Of a stretch of DNA of 64,000 bases, positions 9,939 to 56,534 are shown piece by piece. Within the stretch, counting starts at the first letter, position 1; every line of letters begins with the position of its first letter. The position numbers and the translations under genes are program-made. This DNA is from Scylla paramamosain (taxonomy: Eukaryota; Arthropoda; Malacostraca; Decapoda; Portunidae): assembly GCF_035594125.1 (NCBI RefSeq), contig NC_087155.1:4850192-4914191 (forward strand), in the 5' to 3' direction. The notes beneath the pieces are model-generated. The model did not search any database. It saw nothing but the letters and a program-made list of their open reading frames with translations, and was not told the origin of the DNA.

Positions 9939-12276
9939 CGCCCGCTGAACTTTGAATGGAGGGTGGCGGGCTACACCCTTCACTCGCTCCCCACAGCGGA
10001 GGGCACCCGAGGCTGTGCAGCACTGGTGAGGAGCGCAATCCCTCACCGTAGGGTTGCAGCCCCAGTCAACTGCGGGGACAGTGTGGAGGTCCTGGCGCTG
10101 GAGCTGCAGGTGGGAAGTCTCCCGCTCCTGGTATACAACGTATACAGGAGCCAGCGACACCAGCTGGAGGCAGGAGAGCTTCTCACCCTCGCCTCCCACT
10201 CCAGTCTCTTGGTTGCGGGCGACCTCAACGCCCACCACCCCATGCTACAGTCACCGTCCCCAGCCAACGAAACAGGCCGCCACCTGGCTGTGCTGCTCAA
10301 GGAAATCCCTCACGTGTGCCTTCTCAACACAGGGGAGGCCACCCACACCCGGGGAGGAAGGCTCGACCTCACGTTGGTCTCGAGTGACCTGGCGGCAGGC
10401 GCTACGTGGCAGGTGCACCCGACCCTCACCAGCGACCACTTTGCCACCCTCACCACCCTCCCAGTGGCCCCACCGGTCCCACCCCGCCCTCCCCCACGCT
10501 GGAACATAAGGAGAGCGGATTGGACCAAGTTTCAGGCCTCTCTTGACGAGTGGTGGGCCGCCTATCAGCCGCCCGCCGACCTACATCAGCAGGAGAGGGA
10601 CCTGACAACGGCCATCCAGACCGCAGCTGCTGCAGCCATCCCCAGGTGTACCCAGAGCCGCCGCCACCGGACAGACTGGTGGTACTACAATGAAGAGGTG
10701 CGCGAGCACAACCACCGTGTCAACCAGCACAGGAAACTGTATAAAAGGTACCCTAACCCCAACAACCTCAGACTCCTACAGGATGTGGTGGCCCGCGCAC
10801 AGCAGGTATCCCTGAGGGCCAGAGAGGCTAAGTGGCTGGAGTGGTGTGCCACTTTTAGCCACCACATGTCTCTAGGCCAGCTGTGGAGGAGTGTGAGGAC
10901 AGCCTCCGGCGCTGCCCCACCCAGCCCACCCGCCCACCCGCACCCGCAGCAGGAGGCAGAGAGGCTTGACGCCATGTTCACCACGCGGAGCTCCAGTGAC
11001 CAGCTTCCTCCCCAGACACGACGCATCCAGCAGCAGCTCCGACCACACCGCAACGAGGCTGTCAGGGAGGCGATGGAGGAAGCTGACGTGACTGACCAGC
11101 CCTTCTCCCTTCAAGAGCTGGAGCGGGCTAGGAGGAGAGGCCGCGACACAGCAGCGGGGGTGGACGGCGTGCCATACTCCATGTTGGCGCACGCTGGGCC
11201 GGCTGGGGACGCCGCGCTGTTGGCCACCATCAACGCCTCATGGATGGCGGGCTGTCTGCCGCCCGCGTGGAAGGAAGCCGACATTCAGCCGATTCTAAAG
11301 CCGAGGGAGGCCACCAAGATCAGACCCATCTCTCTCCTCAGCTGCACAGCCAAAACGGCTGAGAGGATGGTGCTCGCGCGGCTACAGTGGCGCGTGGGGC
11401 CCTCTCACCCACATGTGTTCGGCTACACCCGCGGAGTGAGCACGGCAGACAGCATCCTCACCCTGCTGACCCAAATTGACCACCGCCCCACCGTCATCGT
11501 CTTCATCGACCTAGAGAAGGCGTTCGAGCTAGCCAGCCCTCACGCCATCCTCGACGCACTCGTGCGGAAAGGGGTGCGAGGAAGGCTGCTGGCCTGGCTC
11601 CGCGACTACCTGCAGTGCCGCCACGCCAGGGTTAAGTTCCAGGGCCTGAGGTCGACCTTCAAAGAACTTGAGAACGGGACGCCCCAGGGCGGCATCCTCA
11701 GCCCCCTACTGTTCAACCTGCTGATGGAACAGCTGGTGGCACTGCCTTTCTATGCTGGCACCGTCCTGCTGAGCTACGCCGATGACCTCGCCCTCGTGGT
11801 CACCGGAAGGGGCAACAAGCTCAGGAGGACGCAGCAGGCACTCGACCTCATCAGCGGGAAATGCCAGGACCTGGGGCTCAAGATCTCGGCAGAGAAGTCC
11901 CGGGCCATGATGGTGAAGGCGGCAGACCCAGCCTGGCAGCTCCGCGTCCAGGGAGTTGAGCTGGCATGGACCAACTCCTACCAGTATCTCGGTGTGTGGG
12001 TGGACAAGCGGCTGTCCTTCACAGCCCATGCCGCCTACCTGAGGGAAAGGACGCAGTCTAGGCTGAACGTGATGCGGGCCATGACGCGAATCAGCGCGGG
12101 TGCCACTTTTTCCGTCCTGCGCCAGTACTACGTGCACGCTGTTCGCTCGCTGGTGGACTACAGCGCCCCCGTCCTCATAGCACTCTCTCCAAACCAGCAG
12201 GAGCGGATCGAGGTGCTACAAAACACCGCAATGAGGACCATGCTGGGGGGCACCGAGGTGGTCCAGCGCATGTGTC
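9770..12276 (+). pseudogene. LINE ORF2: AP-like endonuclease and reverse transcriptase, frameshifted
   Basis: ATG 9770 leads into the endonuclease motif RVLQWNVQGL, then an immediate TGA (9863-9865). A second stop and a frame change near 9950 follow. From 9960 a long frame runs through the endonuclease (VAGDLNAHHP, TSDHFATL) and RT (GVDGVPYSML, KIRPISLLSCTAKTAERMVL, IVFIDLEKAFE, GTPQGGILSPLLFNLLM, catalytic YADD in LSYADDLALV near 11,770-11,790). A frameshift near 12,250 separates RT from RNase H. The enzyme would nick target DNA and copy element RNA into it. EEP and RT catalytic motifs look preserved, so decay is moderate. Confidence 0.9.
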
Positions 12277-12975
12277 ATGCAGAGCGAGACCAGCCTGGTG
12301 CCCCTCACCACCAGGATACAGCAGATCACGGCCTGCCGCGTATCGAGGGTGCTGCAGCGTGACACGGAGGGAGTGACACAGAGGAGACTGAGGCTGGCGG
12401 GGACGCAGGGCATTGAATCTCTCAGCCGCAACCCGTGGCTGCTGCAGTGCACGCTGGCTACCCACAACCTGGCTCGCATGGAGAACTGGCCACAGGCGGA
12501 CCTCCCTGCCCCCACCTTCAGCGCCCCACCCCCGTGGGAGCCACCCGTGGCAGAGTTCTCCGCCACACAGCTGCCCGCCAGCAAGGCGCTCTGCACCGTG
12601 GAGGAGATGCAGCAGCACGCCTTCATGGCCATGGCGCAGGTCACCGAGCCAGACAGTGTTGTGTACTACACCGACGGCTCGGCTGACCCTGACAGCGGAA
12701 GGACAGGTGCTGCAGCCATCACCAGAGGGGCCGAGGTGTGTGAGAGGACTCCCAACCACTGCTCCACCCTGCAGACAGAACTGGTGGCCATCCAGCTGGC
12801 CCTGGAGCACGCTCAACACCGGCGGGAGCGCACCGTGGTGCTCCACACCAACTCCAGAACGGGGCTACAGGCTCTCCAACAGCCGTATCCCAGCAACAAC
12901 GTGGGCCTCGTCACCGCCATCCTGGGTAGCCTCCAGAGCCTTGCCGCGCAGGGGCGGCGGGTGAGACTCAACCAG
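12277..12975 (+). pseudogene. LINE ORF2: RNase H domain
   Basis: VVYYTDGSADPDSGRTGAAA is the start of an RNase H fold, with the first catalytic Asp in YTDGS. The catalytic Glu is in LQTELVAIQLALEHA. The third acidic position appears as Asn (LHTNSRTGLQAL, where HTDS is usual), a probable inactivating change. A frame break near 12,970 separates it from the final RNase H strand, SHVGVRGNEAANAAAK. RNase H in LINE ORF2 is known in the I superfamily and supports that assignment. Confidence 0.85.
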
Positions 12976-13513
12976 CCACGTGGGAGTACGAGGCAATGAG
13001 GCTGCCAACGCAGCCGCCAAGAGAGCTGCTAGTGGCCCCCAGGTGACAAGGCATATGCCGCCCAGCCTGAGCCAAGTGAGGGCGCGAGCCAGGCTCGCCG
13101 CAACCAAGCGCGCCCGCCACACACACCGGCAGCTGGAAACAAGGAAGAGACAGGCAGCTTGGTACATCTCCGCCACTGGCTACCAGTCATTGGACGCCTC
13201 CCAGCAGCAGCCCAGAGCTGACGGCGTGTTGCTGCAATGCGTAAGGCTGGGCTACTGCACCAGGGAACAGCTGTACGTCAACTTTCGGGGGCAGGAGTGC
13301 AACCACTGCGGGAGGCACAGCCGCCACCCGCTAGTGCACTACCTACTGTCCTGTCCGGCCACCGCCGCCCTCAGACCAACGCCACCACCACCGGCCCATC
13401 CTGTAGGCGGTGATCTCCTCAGCAGCCGCGAGGCCAGGGCTGCCCTCATCGTCCGCCACACGCCCACAGACCTGATGCTGCTAGTTTTCAGGGCAGCGCC
13501 CCCGCCCCACTGA
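12976..13513 (+). pseudogene. LINE ORF2 C-terminal end: last RNase H motif and Cys/His cluster
   Basis: GVRGNEAANAAAKRAA is the final RNase H motif (HxGxxGNExAD in active enzymes). Further on, CNHCGRHSRHPLVHYLLSC is the C..C...H...C motif found downstream of RNase H in these LINEs, probably nucleic-acid binding. The frame ends with TGA at 13,511-13,513. Confidence 0.8.
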
Positions 13514-13718
13514 ACAGGTCGCAGCTCCTTATTCCGACTGGCAAGCAGCACTCCTCACCGTGCCACTGCACCGGCCACCACCGGGACCCAAGACTCCCCC
13601 ACCTGCGGGCTGGTGCCCGCTTTGTGTATTATGTGCACATTCATGTATATTTTTCTTTTTGTGCAATATGTATATATGTATATGTGGACATAATACTCAA
13701 TAAACCTTTAATAATAAT
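13514..13718 (+). other. LINE 3' UTR with (TAA)n tail
   Basis: The 3' UTR is AT-rich at its end, with AATAAA near 13,699 and a terminal (TAA)n run at about 13,707-13,720 that merges into the target duplication. Confidence 0.8.
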
Positions 13719-13761
13719 AATAAATGTCAATCAACTCTGAAGGAAGCTTCTCAACCTTACA
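13719..13761 (+). repeat. Right copy of the target duplication and right end of the Gypsy 3' LTR
   Basis: 13,719-13,733 repeats 7903-7917. 13,734-13,761 then continues the Gypsy LTR to its terminal TTACA, matching the 5' LTR end at 3571-3598. Confidence 0.95.
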
Positions 13762-14822
13762 CTACCTGGGCTTGCCCCAGACACTGTTGACATGGTGCCA
13801 CACATCCAAGAGGGACCGGGTCCTGCACACCCGGTCCAGGAAAGAGACCCAGTACTTCTTTCTTTCCTGCTGCCTCAGATCCGTGAGGTGTCAAGCCATA
13901 GTAACCATAGCATCCCATGACTCTGTGTCTGCTGTGTTAAGCTGCCAATGTCTCTGGTAGGCAGTGAGTGTCTGTTGGCAGTTCAGGATCACAGGGTCAG
14001 TAGCATAAATCCAGTGGTGTGGAGTGTGGGTCCTTTTTTACAGAACCCTTGGAGTTGCGATGAATCCCTCAATGGTGTGTAGCAGTCCATCCTACAGTGC
14101 CTCTGTGTTGGTGAAGGAGCCCTTCACGACTGAGTACCACGCCACCACATGGACAAAGGGGCCTGCCATCCTGGATGGTGGCACTGTTGGGCACTTCCTG
14201 GGCACTGCCAGGGCGGGCTGCACCGGGAAGGTCATCTCCAGGGTGAAGTGGTCACTCAGCAAAGACCTGACAAGAAGGTTTCAGCAGTACATGTTGGCAT
14301 ATTGATAAGGGCTACATAGTCAAGTCTGCCCCCTTGCACATGTGTGGGTGCATGTTCCCCAGGGAGCACTACTGTATCTGTGGTGTCAAGGAAAGCCTTC
14401 CAATGCACACCATTAGCACTGGTGGTGAGATGGCTTCCTAATTCCTTATGCTTGGCATTAAGGTCACCCATGATAACAGTCTGCTCCTCAAGGGCATAAC
14501 AAGGAAAATTTGTAACATTTAAGGCAACAGCATGAATGTACATGTTTACAAAGTAAATAACTTCCCCCAAGGTGTGCAAGAAAACAGTAATAAATTCAAT
14601 ACCCTCGGTGACCCCCTTTCCCTGAAAGTAACTGGAATCCCATGTCTAATGTAAGTAGCCATCCCTCGACTACTGCCGTCACCACAACTGAAGGTGTGGG
14701 AGGCATAACCCCGCAGCTCAGGCACCCATGGCCCTACCTACTGTAAGGTAATAATGTCAGAGTGTAAGTCAGTGAAGCAAGCATGTAGACCATTGACATT
14801 CCATGTTAAGGTGTGGAAAGTC
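13762..14822 (-). pseudogene. LINE-A ORF2: EEP endonuclease (part 1 of a split element)
   Basis: On the minus strand the domain starts near 14,820 with LTWNVNGL and continues through VIMGDLNAKHKELGSH (near 14,450) and SDHFTLEMTF (near 14,250), the usual catalytic motifs of LINE endonucleases. It then runs into the linker ending at 13,762, where the Gypsy element interrupts it. ORF2 resumes at 3264. Several internal stops make it dead. Confidence 0.82.
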
Positions 14823-16123
14823 TTACCGTTTATTGTGATAGCATTGCACCTGGGTCTTTAGATCGTCCACGTCCCATGTCAGGCGAGACATCTGCTCCAC
14901 CAGAGTCTGCAGGGCTGCCATCACATATCCCTGGTCTGGCTCAGGGCTGGCAGTTGGGACTGGAAGGGGGGTGGAGCAGCACCTCTTCCTACAGGTGACC
15001 AACATTCATTCACCAGCGGCATCCCCATCACGGTCTGCCACAGGTGACTTGTCCTCTGAGTCAGGGGAAGCAGGAGCCATCCCCGAGGGGCCCTGGGGTT
15101 GTCGCGTGGCTCCCGTGACTGGTTTGGTGGGGGCAGCCTTCCTCAGAGAGGGTGCAGCGGCACCTGCACACTGCCCTGCAGTATTGTCCTCTGCCTGGGG
15201 TGGGTCACACACACTCTGCAGGCACACGTCATTGTCTCCCTTGTCCTGCTTAGTGTCAATGACTGGACATGGGGTGGAGGCCACAGAGGGCATCCTACCA
15301 GACACTGTTGCTGCTGCTTCTTAAAAGTGACAAACTGATTACTGAGGGCAGAGACCATTTCGGAGAGATTGTCCACTTTAGCAGCTAGCACATTCACCAC
15401 TGCCATGAGGTGCTGGGTGGAGTTAGTGGCAGGCAGCTCTTCTGTTGTGGAATATGCAGAGGGCACTGCAGCAGTGTGCTGCAGCAGCGGCAGGAACACG
15501 GCAGGTGCGACAGAAGTGCCAGTGGTGGAGCAGGAAGGCTGGGGCAGGTGAGGGGCAGAATACAGGAATGAAGGCCTATTCGTCCAAGCATTGGTCTGAG
15601 GAGGTGGAGCCTGGCGAAATACGAGTCTGGGCTGAGTCACCTCATCAGTGGCAAGCTCCCTGTGGGCCGAGGCCTGACAGTGCAGAGGGTGGAGTGGGTG
15701 TTGTGATCACCCCCAACAGTTGCAGCAGCAAGGAGGGATTTTGGTGCCCTCCTTGATCTTGTGGGAACCAGCACAGTACCTATACCAAGGAGCAGACTGG
15801 CAATGCCACTCCTTGTGCCCCCAGCGACTGCAGTGGTGACATAGGTCCGGCTCTGGTGTGTACCGCTCCACATGCCGATATCCAAGGCCCAGGAGATGCA
15901 CTTCACTGGACACCTTTCCAGTCACCACGCCCACCAGTTGAGGCCTTGGCTTCTGCCCCACCATCTTCCTCTTGAGCCCATGAAAGCCAGCTGGTACCTC
16001 AATAAGGTTAACATTAATGTGGGTCGACACACCATGTATGATGACTGTGTGAGTGCCCTCCTCACCAGGGCACTCCATAATTATCAACGATAATTCTGTA
16101 GGGAGTAACAAACAATAAAACAA
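14823..16123 (-). pseudogene. LINE-A ORF1: Gag-like protein with CCHC knuckle, frameshifted
   Basis: Three minus-strand pieces (16,123-15,707, 15,640-15,143 and 15,305-14,823) in different frames together look like one ORF1. The first piece has a CCHC knuckle (CHHCSRWGHKEWHC) preceded by GYRHVERYTPEPDL, a common arrangement in ORF1 of arthropod LINEs. The last piece is predicted helical (MAALQTLVEQMSRLTWDVDD) and ends just before the ORF2 endonuclease. The parts are broken by indels. Confidence 0.7.
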
Positions 16124-16264
16124 GCAGTATCCATGGTACTACTAATATTTACATTTAGCACACTAAAAACATCTCCAGAAATTCTTTCACTGCCTCAGTC
16201 AGTATTCTACTGCCTTTCTATACGTTTTTCAGCACCATTATCATACGTTTCCTCAATTTTTTTT

Positions 16265-16268
<4 letters not shown>

Positions 16269-16336
<68 letters not shown>
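16269..16336 (+). repeat. (CT)n microsatellite
   Basis: About 34 perfect CT units just beyond the 5' end of LINE-A. Confidence 0.97.
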
Positions 16337-16340
<4 letters not shown>

Positions 16341-16579
16341 TCTTTTTGTATATTCCTCACACTCCATCACAGCATGTTCCAGTCTCATCCCTTCCCATGC
16401 ACACATCTAGTACACTTTTATGCGAGACTCAAATAACCTATAATTCCCTGCATATACCGTCAACTCATATGAAGTTGGCTTGTATATTTTCTTCACTGTT
16501 TTTATGTTTTAATGAAGTTCTTATAGAAACCACCATACATCCATTGTAAAATATGATTATTCAGCTACACATAAAAACT

Positions 16580-17230
16580 GTGGGACACCACAGCTCTCCT
16601 ATCCACATGAAATCCATTCTGTTCTTCACCCAGCACTCCATCTCTCTCAATCCATTTACACAGTCTCTCATTCAACACTACTGAAAATTTTACATACTTT
16701 GTTCACTAATGCAATTGGCCTGTAGTTCCTCAACTCATTCTTACTTTTATGTCCTCCCTCATGCAACAAACTCACTCGACACTCATTCCACTTTCTTGGC
16801 ACTCTTTCTTCATCCCACATTCGGTTGAATAATTCAGTCATTCTATCAATCACTACCTCCCCACCATTCTTGTAGAACTCATACCGTATATCATCTGAAC
16901 CTGCTGCCTTGCCATTCTTCTGCCTTCTCACCACTTCCTCCCTGCTGATTCTTTCATCCAGTTCATCTGCATTCTTCCTTTCCAGCATCACACGTCATTC
17001 TCTCACACTAAACATCTCACCTACCCCACCTACTTTTTCCTAGAACTCTTTGATTGACTCCCTGATTCCCTCCTTCTCTGTTATAACTACACCATCCACT
17101 TTCAGATTCTCCACACTAACACTGCCTGGCTCTACACACAGTCCCAGCAGCAACACCATCCATTCCCTTCCAGTTTTCCCCACTCTAGCATGCCCCAGAT
17201 TCCCTCAGCACCACTTCCATCATTCCATTT
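16580..17230 (-). pseudogene. LINE-F fragment: RT N-terminal region fused to a displaced C-terminal piece
   Basis: The minus strand reads an RT start: DELDERISREEVVRRQKNGK, GSDDIRYEFYKNGG, PRKWNECRVSLLHEGG and LRNYRPIALVNKVCKI. Immediately upstream in element direction (17,138-17,230) lies a piece that duplicates the element's C-terminal coding region at about 17,459-17,550. RT order is therefore permuted relative to the neighbouring fragment, implying two partial copies or a deletion in a tandem pair. A frame break lies near 16,990. Confidence 0.75.
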
Positions 17231-17378
17231 TTCTTTTTATCCTATAGGAGTTCATTTTGATCTTACAGGAGGCACAAGATTCCTCCCAAGCCAGACCTTT
17301 GCATCAGCATTTCTGTAGGGAGAAAAAGAACGACAAACATAAAATGGCATATAGAGTTATACAGCATCTATCACACTA

Positions 17379-18600
17379 CTAGTTCCTACATCTAGCACGC
17401 CACATTTTCTCCAGGAACTCTTTCACAGCCTCAATCATTCTTTCATTCGTCTCCCCACACAGTCCCAGCAGCAATACCATCCATTCCCTTCCTGTCTTCT
17501 CCACCTTAGCATGCTCCAATTCCCTCAGCACCACCTGCATCATCTCATCCCTGTCTCTGGCATACTTTACACACTCCAGCACAACAGGTTCCACTGTCTC
17601 ATCCTCTCTCATGTCACACATCTGGCACACTTTGCTGCAGGACTCAGACCATCTGTAACTCCTTGCATTCACATCCATACACTGTGCCCTCGCTTGGAAG
17701 AGATCACCACCCAGGCGTCCCTCATACCACTTTTCATACACTGCAGCCTCTTTCTCTCTATACCACTCCAAAGTACTTTTTTATTCCATCTTATTCTTCC
17801 ATTCACTCAATCCCACATGCTTCACCATTCTGTCTATCTCACTTTTCCACTTTCTTACATCCCATTCTAAACCCTCTCCATTTCTAACAATCATACTCCA
17901 GTTACTCTCAACATGCCTCCTCTCAAACCGCTGAAAAACCCAACTACAGGAGTTTCCTAGCCACTCTTAACACACTTCTTTTCCCACCTGCTACTCCTAA
18001 CATTCCACAGAAACACCTTTCTCACTAGTCTCGCATCAGCTATTCGCTCTAATCTAGCTTTGTACCTCAAAGTTGCTTTTGCATGTCTCTCTCTAAAAGT
18101 ACTCCATCCTATGTCTCCTCTCAAGGCCTCTATCGCTGCATACCTTAGGGCATTAAGTGCCGTCCTTGCTACTCTATTCTCTCCTACTTCTAACTTCTCT
18201 AATTAATTTTCGTTCCCCACAATCACATATATACCATACTTAATGCTCGGAACGGCCACGCTCTTCCGAACTTCTCGAAGCACATCATATTGACTCGCTC
18301 TCATCCTTGCTGCACTTCCTAGACGATTCACTCACTGGTTCACAATGCTTATCTTTTCATTCTTTGCCTTCACAGAGCCATTCAGACTTGTCCACATCCC
18401 CAGGTACTTGTATTCATCTCTCTGTTGCAACTCATTCCCTCCCAGTCTCCACACAGAATTTCTCTCATCCTCTGACCTATTCACAATCATGACCTTGTTT
18501 TTCTCACTGCTAAATTTCACACCAAAGTCCCTTCCATACCCATCTACAACATAAAACAAACTTTGAAGCTCATCTGCTGATTCACTCATAACCATTCACT
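17379..18600 (-). pseudogene. LINE-F fragment: RT C-terminal half and terminal Cys/His region
   Basis: The minus strand from 18,595 reads a late RT segment (FGVKFSSEKNKVMIVNRSED, EYKYLGMW). It then runs through a region broken by stops to KWYEGRLGGDLFQARAQC and a Cys cluster (SKVCQMCDMREDETVEPVVL) ending at 17,379. This is the known layout of the end of many LINE ORF2 proteins. The RT core with its catalytic Asp residues is missing or unreadable. Confidence 0.7.
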
Positions 18601-18639
18601 GACACCATTTAAGTTTTCAAACTCCCAGTTTCTCCCACT

Positions 18640-19420
18640 TTAATCTGCCTGGAAATTCTCCCATCCTACATCTCTCAGTCTCCTCTTTCTCCTCTTAGCT
18701 TGGCATTCATTCCGTCTTTTCCATTCAACTTACATTCAAGTACCAGCATGTTATGGTCCGAGACAACGTCAGTCATTCCATCCTCCCCTATCCACATGCG
18801 GTCCACAATCTCATGCATTCTTCCATTCACAAGCATGTAGTCAGTCGCAGACTAATGGTTCCTAGCACAGCAAGTCACTCTACCAGGGTCTCATTCAGGT
18901 TTTCTAAGTCCATCTCTTTCACAAATTCATCAAGCATCTCACCATTCTTATTCACTTGTTCACCTAAAATACCTATGTGTGTATTCATGTCTCCCATAAT
19001 TATCACTCTCTCCAGCATACTCCCTTATGATCTTCAGTTCACCATACTTCCTACTATTTTATCTTTCTGCTCTCTCACCCTCAACTGTCATGTACACCAC
19101 AATCACCGCCAATCTTTCACACTTTCCATGCTTACTTTTGCACTCTACCTTCACTGCTAAAATATCCTCACTCATGGCACAGTTTCCTACATCTAACTTT
19201 TCTATTCTAAAGTTCTTTTCCTTCTTATACAAAAATGCTACTCCTATCCTATTCTGAACTTTCTGTCCCTTTCCAGTCATCACATACTCGCTGCCATCCA
19301 AATTTACGTCATCCTTTAAATGTGTCTGTCATTCTAACTATGTCGAAATGCCATTCATTAAGTGCCTTACACACATTCTCAAATTTCCCAATGCTCAAAT
19401 TTTCCCGAGCCACCTGTAGC
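18640..19420 (-). pseudogene. LINE-F fragment: EEP endonuclease
   Basis: NRIGVAFLYKKEKNFRIEKL and LAVIVVYMTVEGERAER (19,301-19,059, minus) are typical of the middle of LINE endonucleases. Below this the frame is lost, but a GDMNTHIG-like segment appears near 18,990. It is upstream in element order of the RT C-terminal piece, so these two fragments may be one deleted copy. Confidence 0.6.
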
Positions 19421-19499
19421 ATCATGATCAAGATCAAGATCATCCGATGTCTGCCAAGTAAACAAATAACTGCAAACGTATTTCAGTGACTTGAGACAT

Positions 19500-19635
19500 T
19501 GAATTAACTAAATTATAAGTTAAAGAAGCACCATATATAGCTGTGGTACATTTTCTTTTCCGTCGTTCACATTGCCTGTGATATTAAAATAGCGAAATTG
19601 TGTATGTAACAACTTGTTCGTTGTGGGAGGAAGAC
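19500..19635 (+). promoter_or_regulatory. Putative PTPA promoter and 5' UTR
   Basis: This lies directly upstream of the proposed PTPA start codon and is free of recognisable transposon sequence. A TATATA run at 19,534-19,539 sits about 33 bp before a TCA-type initiator candidate at 19,567-19,569. That would give a 5' UTR of roughly 65 bases. No transcript evidence is available here, so the start site is a guess. Confidence 0.3.
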
Positions 19636-53998
<34,363 letters not shown>

Positions 53999-54063
53999 TT
54001 CACCATGTATAATACTTATTGACCTTATTTCAGTCAAAAGAAAAATACAAGTAAATTAACTAG

Positions 54064-54069
54064 AATAAA
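54064..54069 (+). terminator. PTPA: Candidate PTPA polyadenylation signal
   Basis: AATAAA 66 bases after the stop codon. The 3' UTR would be short. An AT array starts 27 bases downstream. Confidence 0.5.
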
Positions 54070-54090
54070 TGGAAATTTGAACTTCTCCAT

Positions 54091-54772
<682 letters not shown>

Positions 54773-54778
54773 TATGTA

Positions 54779-55995
<1,217 letters not shown>

Positions 55996-56039
55996 ATTTT
56001 TTTTATTTTTTATTTATTTATTTTTTTTTTTTGTACATG

Positions 56040-56463
56040 ACTGTTAGGTTTAGAATATTACACAACACATATTTAAAGCTTAGTTGGTAATGAGCAGAGA
56101 ATCATATTGGATAAACAGTATCTTATGGGTTAATGGTAATTATTTATCTAAAAATGTAACTGAAAAGATGGAGAAAATCAAACAGTAAGGTATGAAAGAT
56201 AAATGATTGGATTTGGAGATTTATGAGTATATTTAGAAAATAAATTCATGCACCAAAGGAAAGTCATGGGATTGAGAAATTTGGTGACTTACAAGGGATA
56301 CATAAAAGACACTGGGATGTTACAGATAAGATTAAAGTGGAGAAATATGGTTATGTATTAGTAACATGGCAGAGAAGTCTTCTTCACTTGTTCTGTTAAG
56401 TTATCATTCAGCACTAATGAAGCTCTTAAGTTTTTAACCTAAGTACAGATGTTTATAATCATC

Positions 56464-56465
<2 letters not shown>
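56040..56465. other. Intergenic, no feature seen
   Basis: No gene or repeat recognised. Confidence 0.5.

Positions 56466-56531
<66 letters not shown>
56466..56531 (+). repeat. (GT)n microsatellite
   Basis: About 33 GT units. Confidence 0.98.

Positions 56532-56534
<3 letters not shown>

Larger units (their letters stand above)
7918..13718 (+). mobile_element. I-type LINE (ORF1 zinc knuckles; ORF2 EEP, RT, RNase H), full length but decayed
   Basis: A GC-rich, nearly full-length non-LTR element lies between perfect 15-bp target duplications inside a Gypsy LTR. It has a short 5' UTR, ORF1 with three Cys-rich knuckles, and ORF2 with endonuclease, RT, RNase H and a terminal C..C...H...C motif. 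The 3' end is a short (TAA)n tail, as known for I elements. Several stops and frameshifts show it is inactive. I place it in the I superfamily from the RNase H domain and TAA tail; R1- or LOA-like relatives are alternatives. Confidence 0.88.
3265..13761 (+). mobile_element. Ty3/Gypsy (CsRn1-like) LTR retrotransposon, interrupted in its 3' LTR by an I-type LINE
   Basis: LTRs of about 335 bp with TGTAA...TTACA ends flank gag and pol. The 3' LTR is split into 7610-7917 and 13,734-13,761 by a 5.8-kb LINE. Flanking 4-mers CTGC (3261-3264) and CTAC (13,762-13,765) fit a target duplication with one later substitution. The CsRn1 assignment rests on the Gag cysteine-histidine motif (CHYHYKFG...KCNPGC), which differs from the usual CCHC knuckle, and on the KLSPFC...WFRQAEVQF Gag signature. 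Stops and frameshifts in gag and pol make it non-autonomous. Confidence 0.9.

Noticed and set aside
13724..13960. Plus-strand frame at the right end of the Gypsy LTR
   Set aside because: It crosses the LTR end into antisense LINE-A sequence; a composite by chance.
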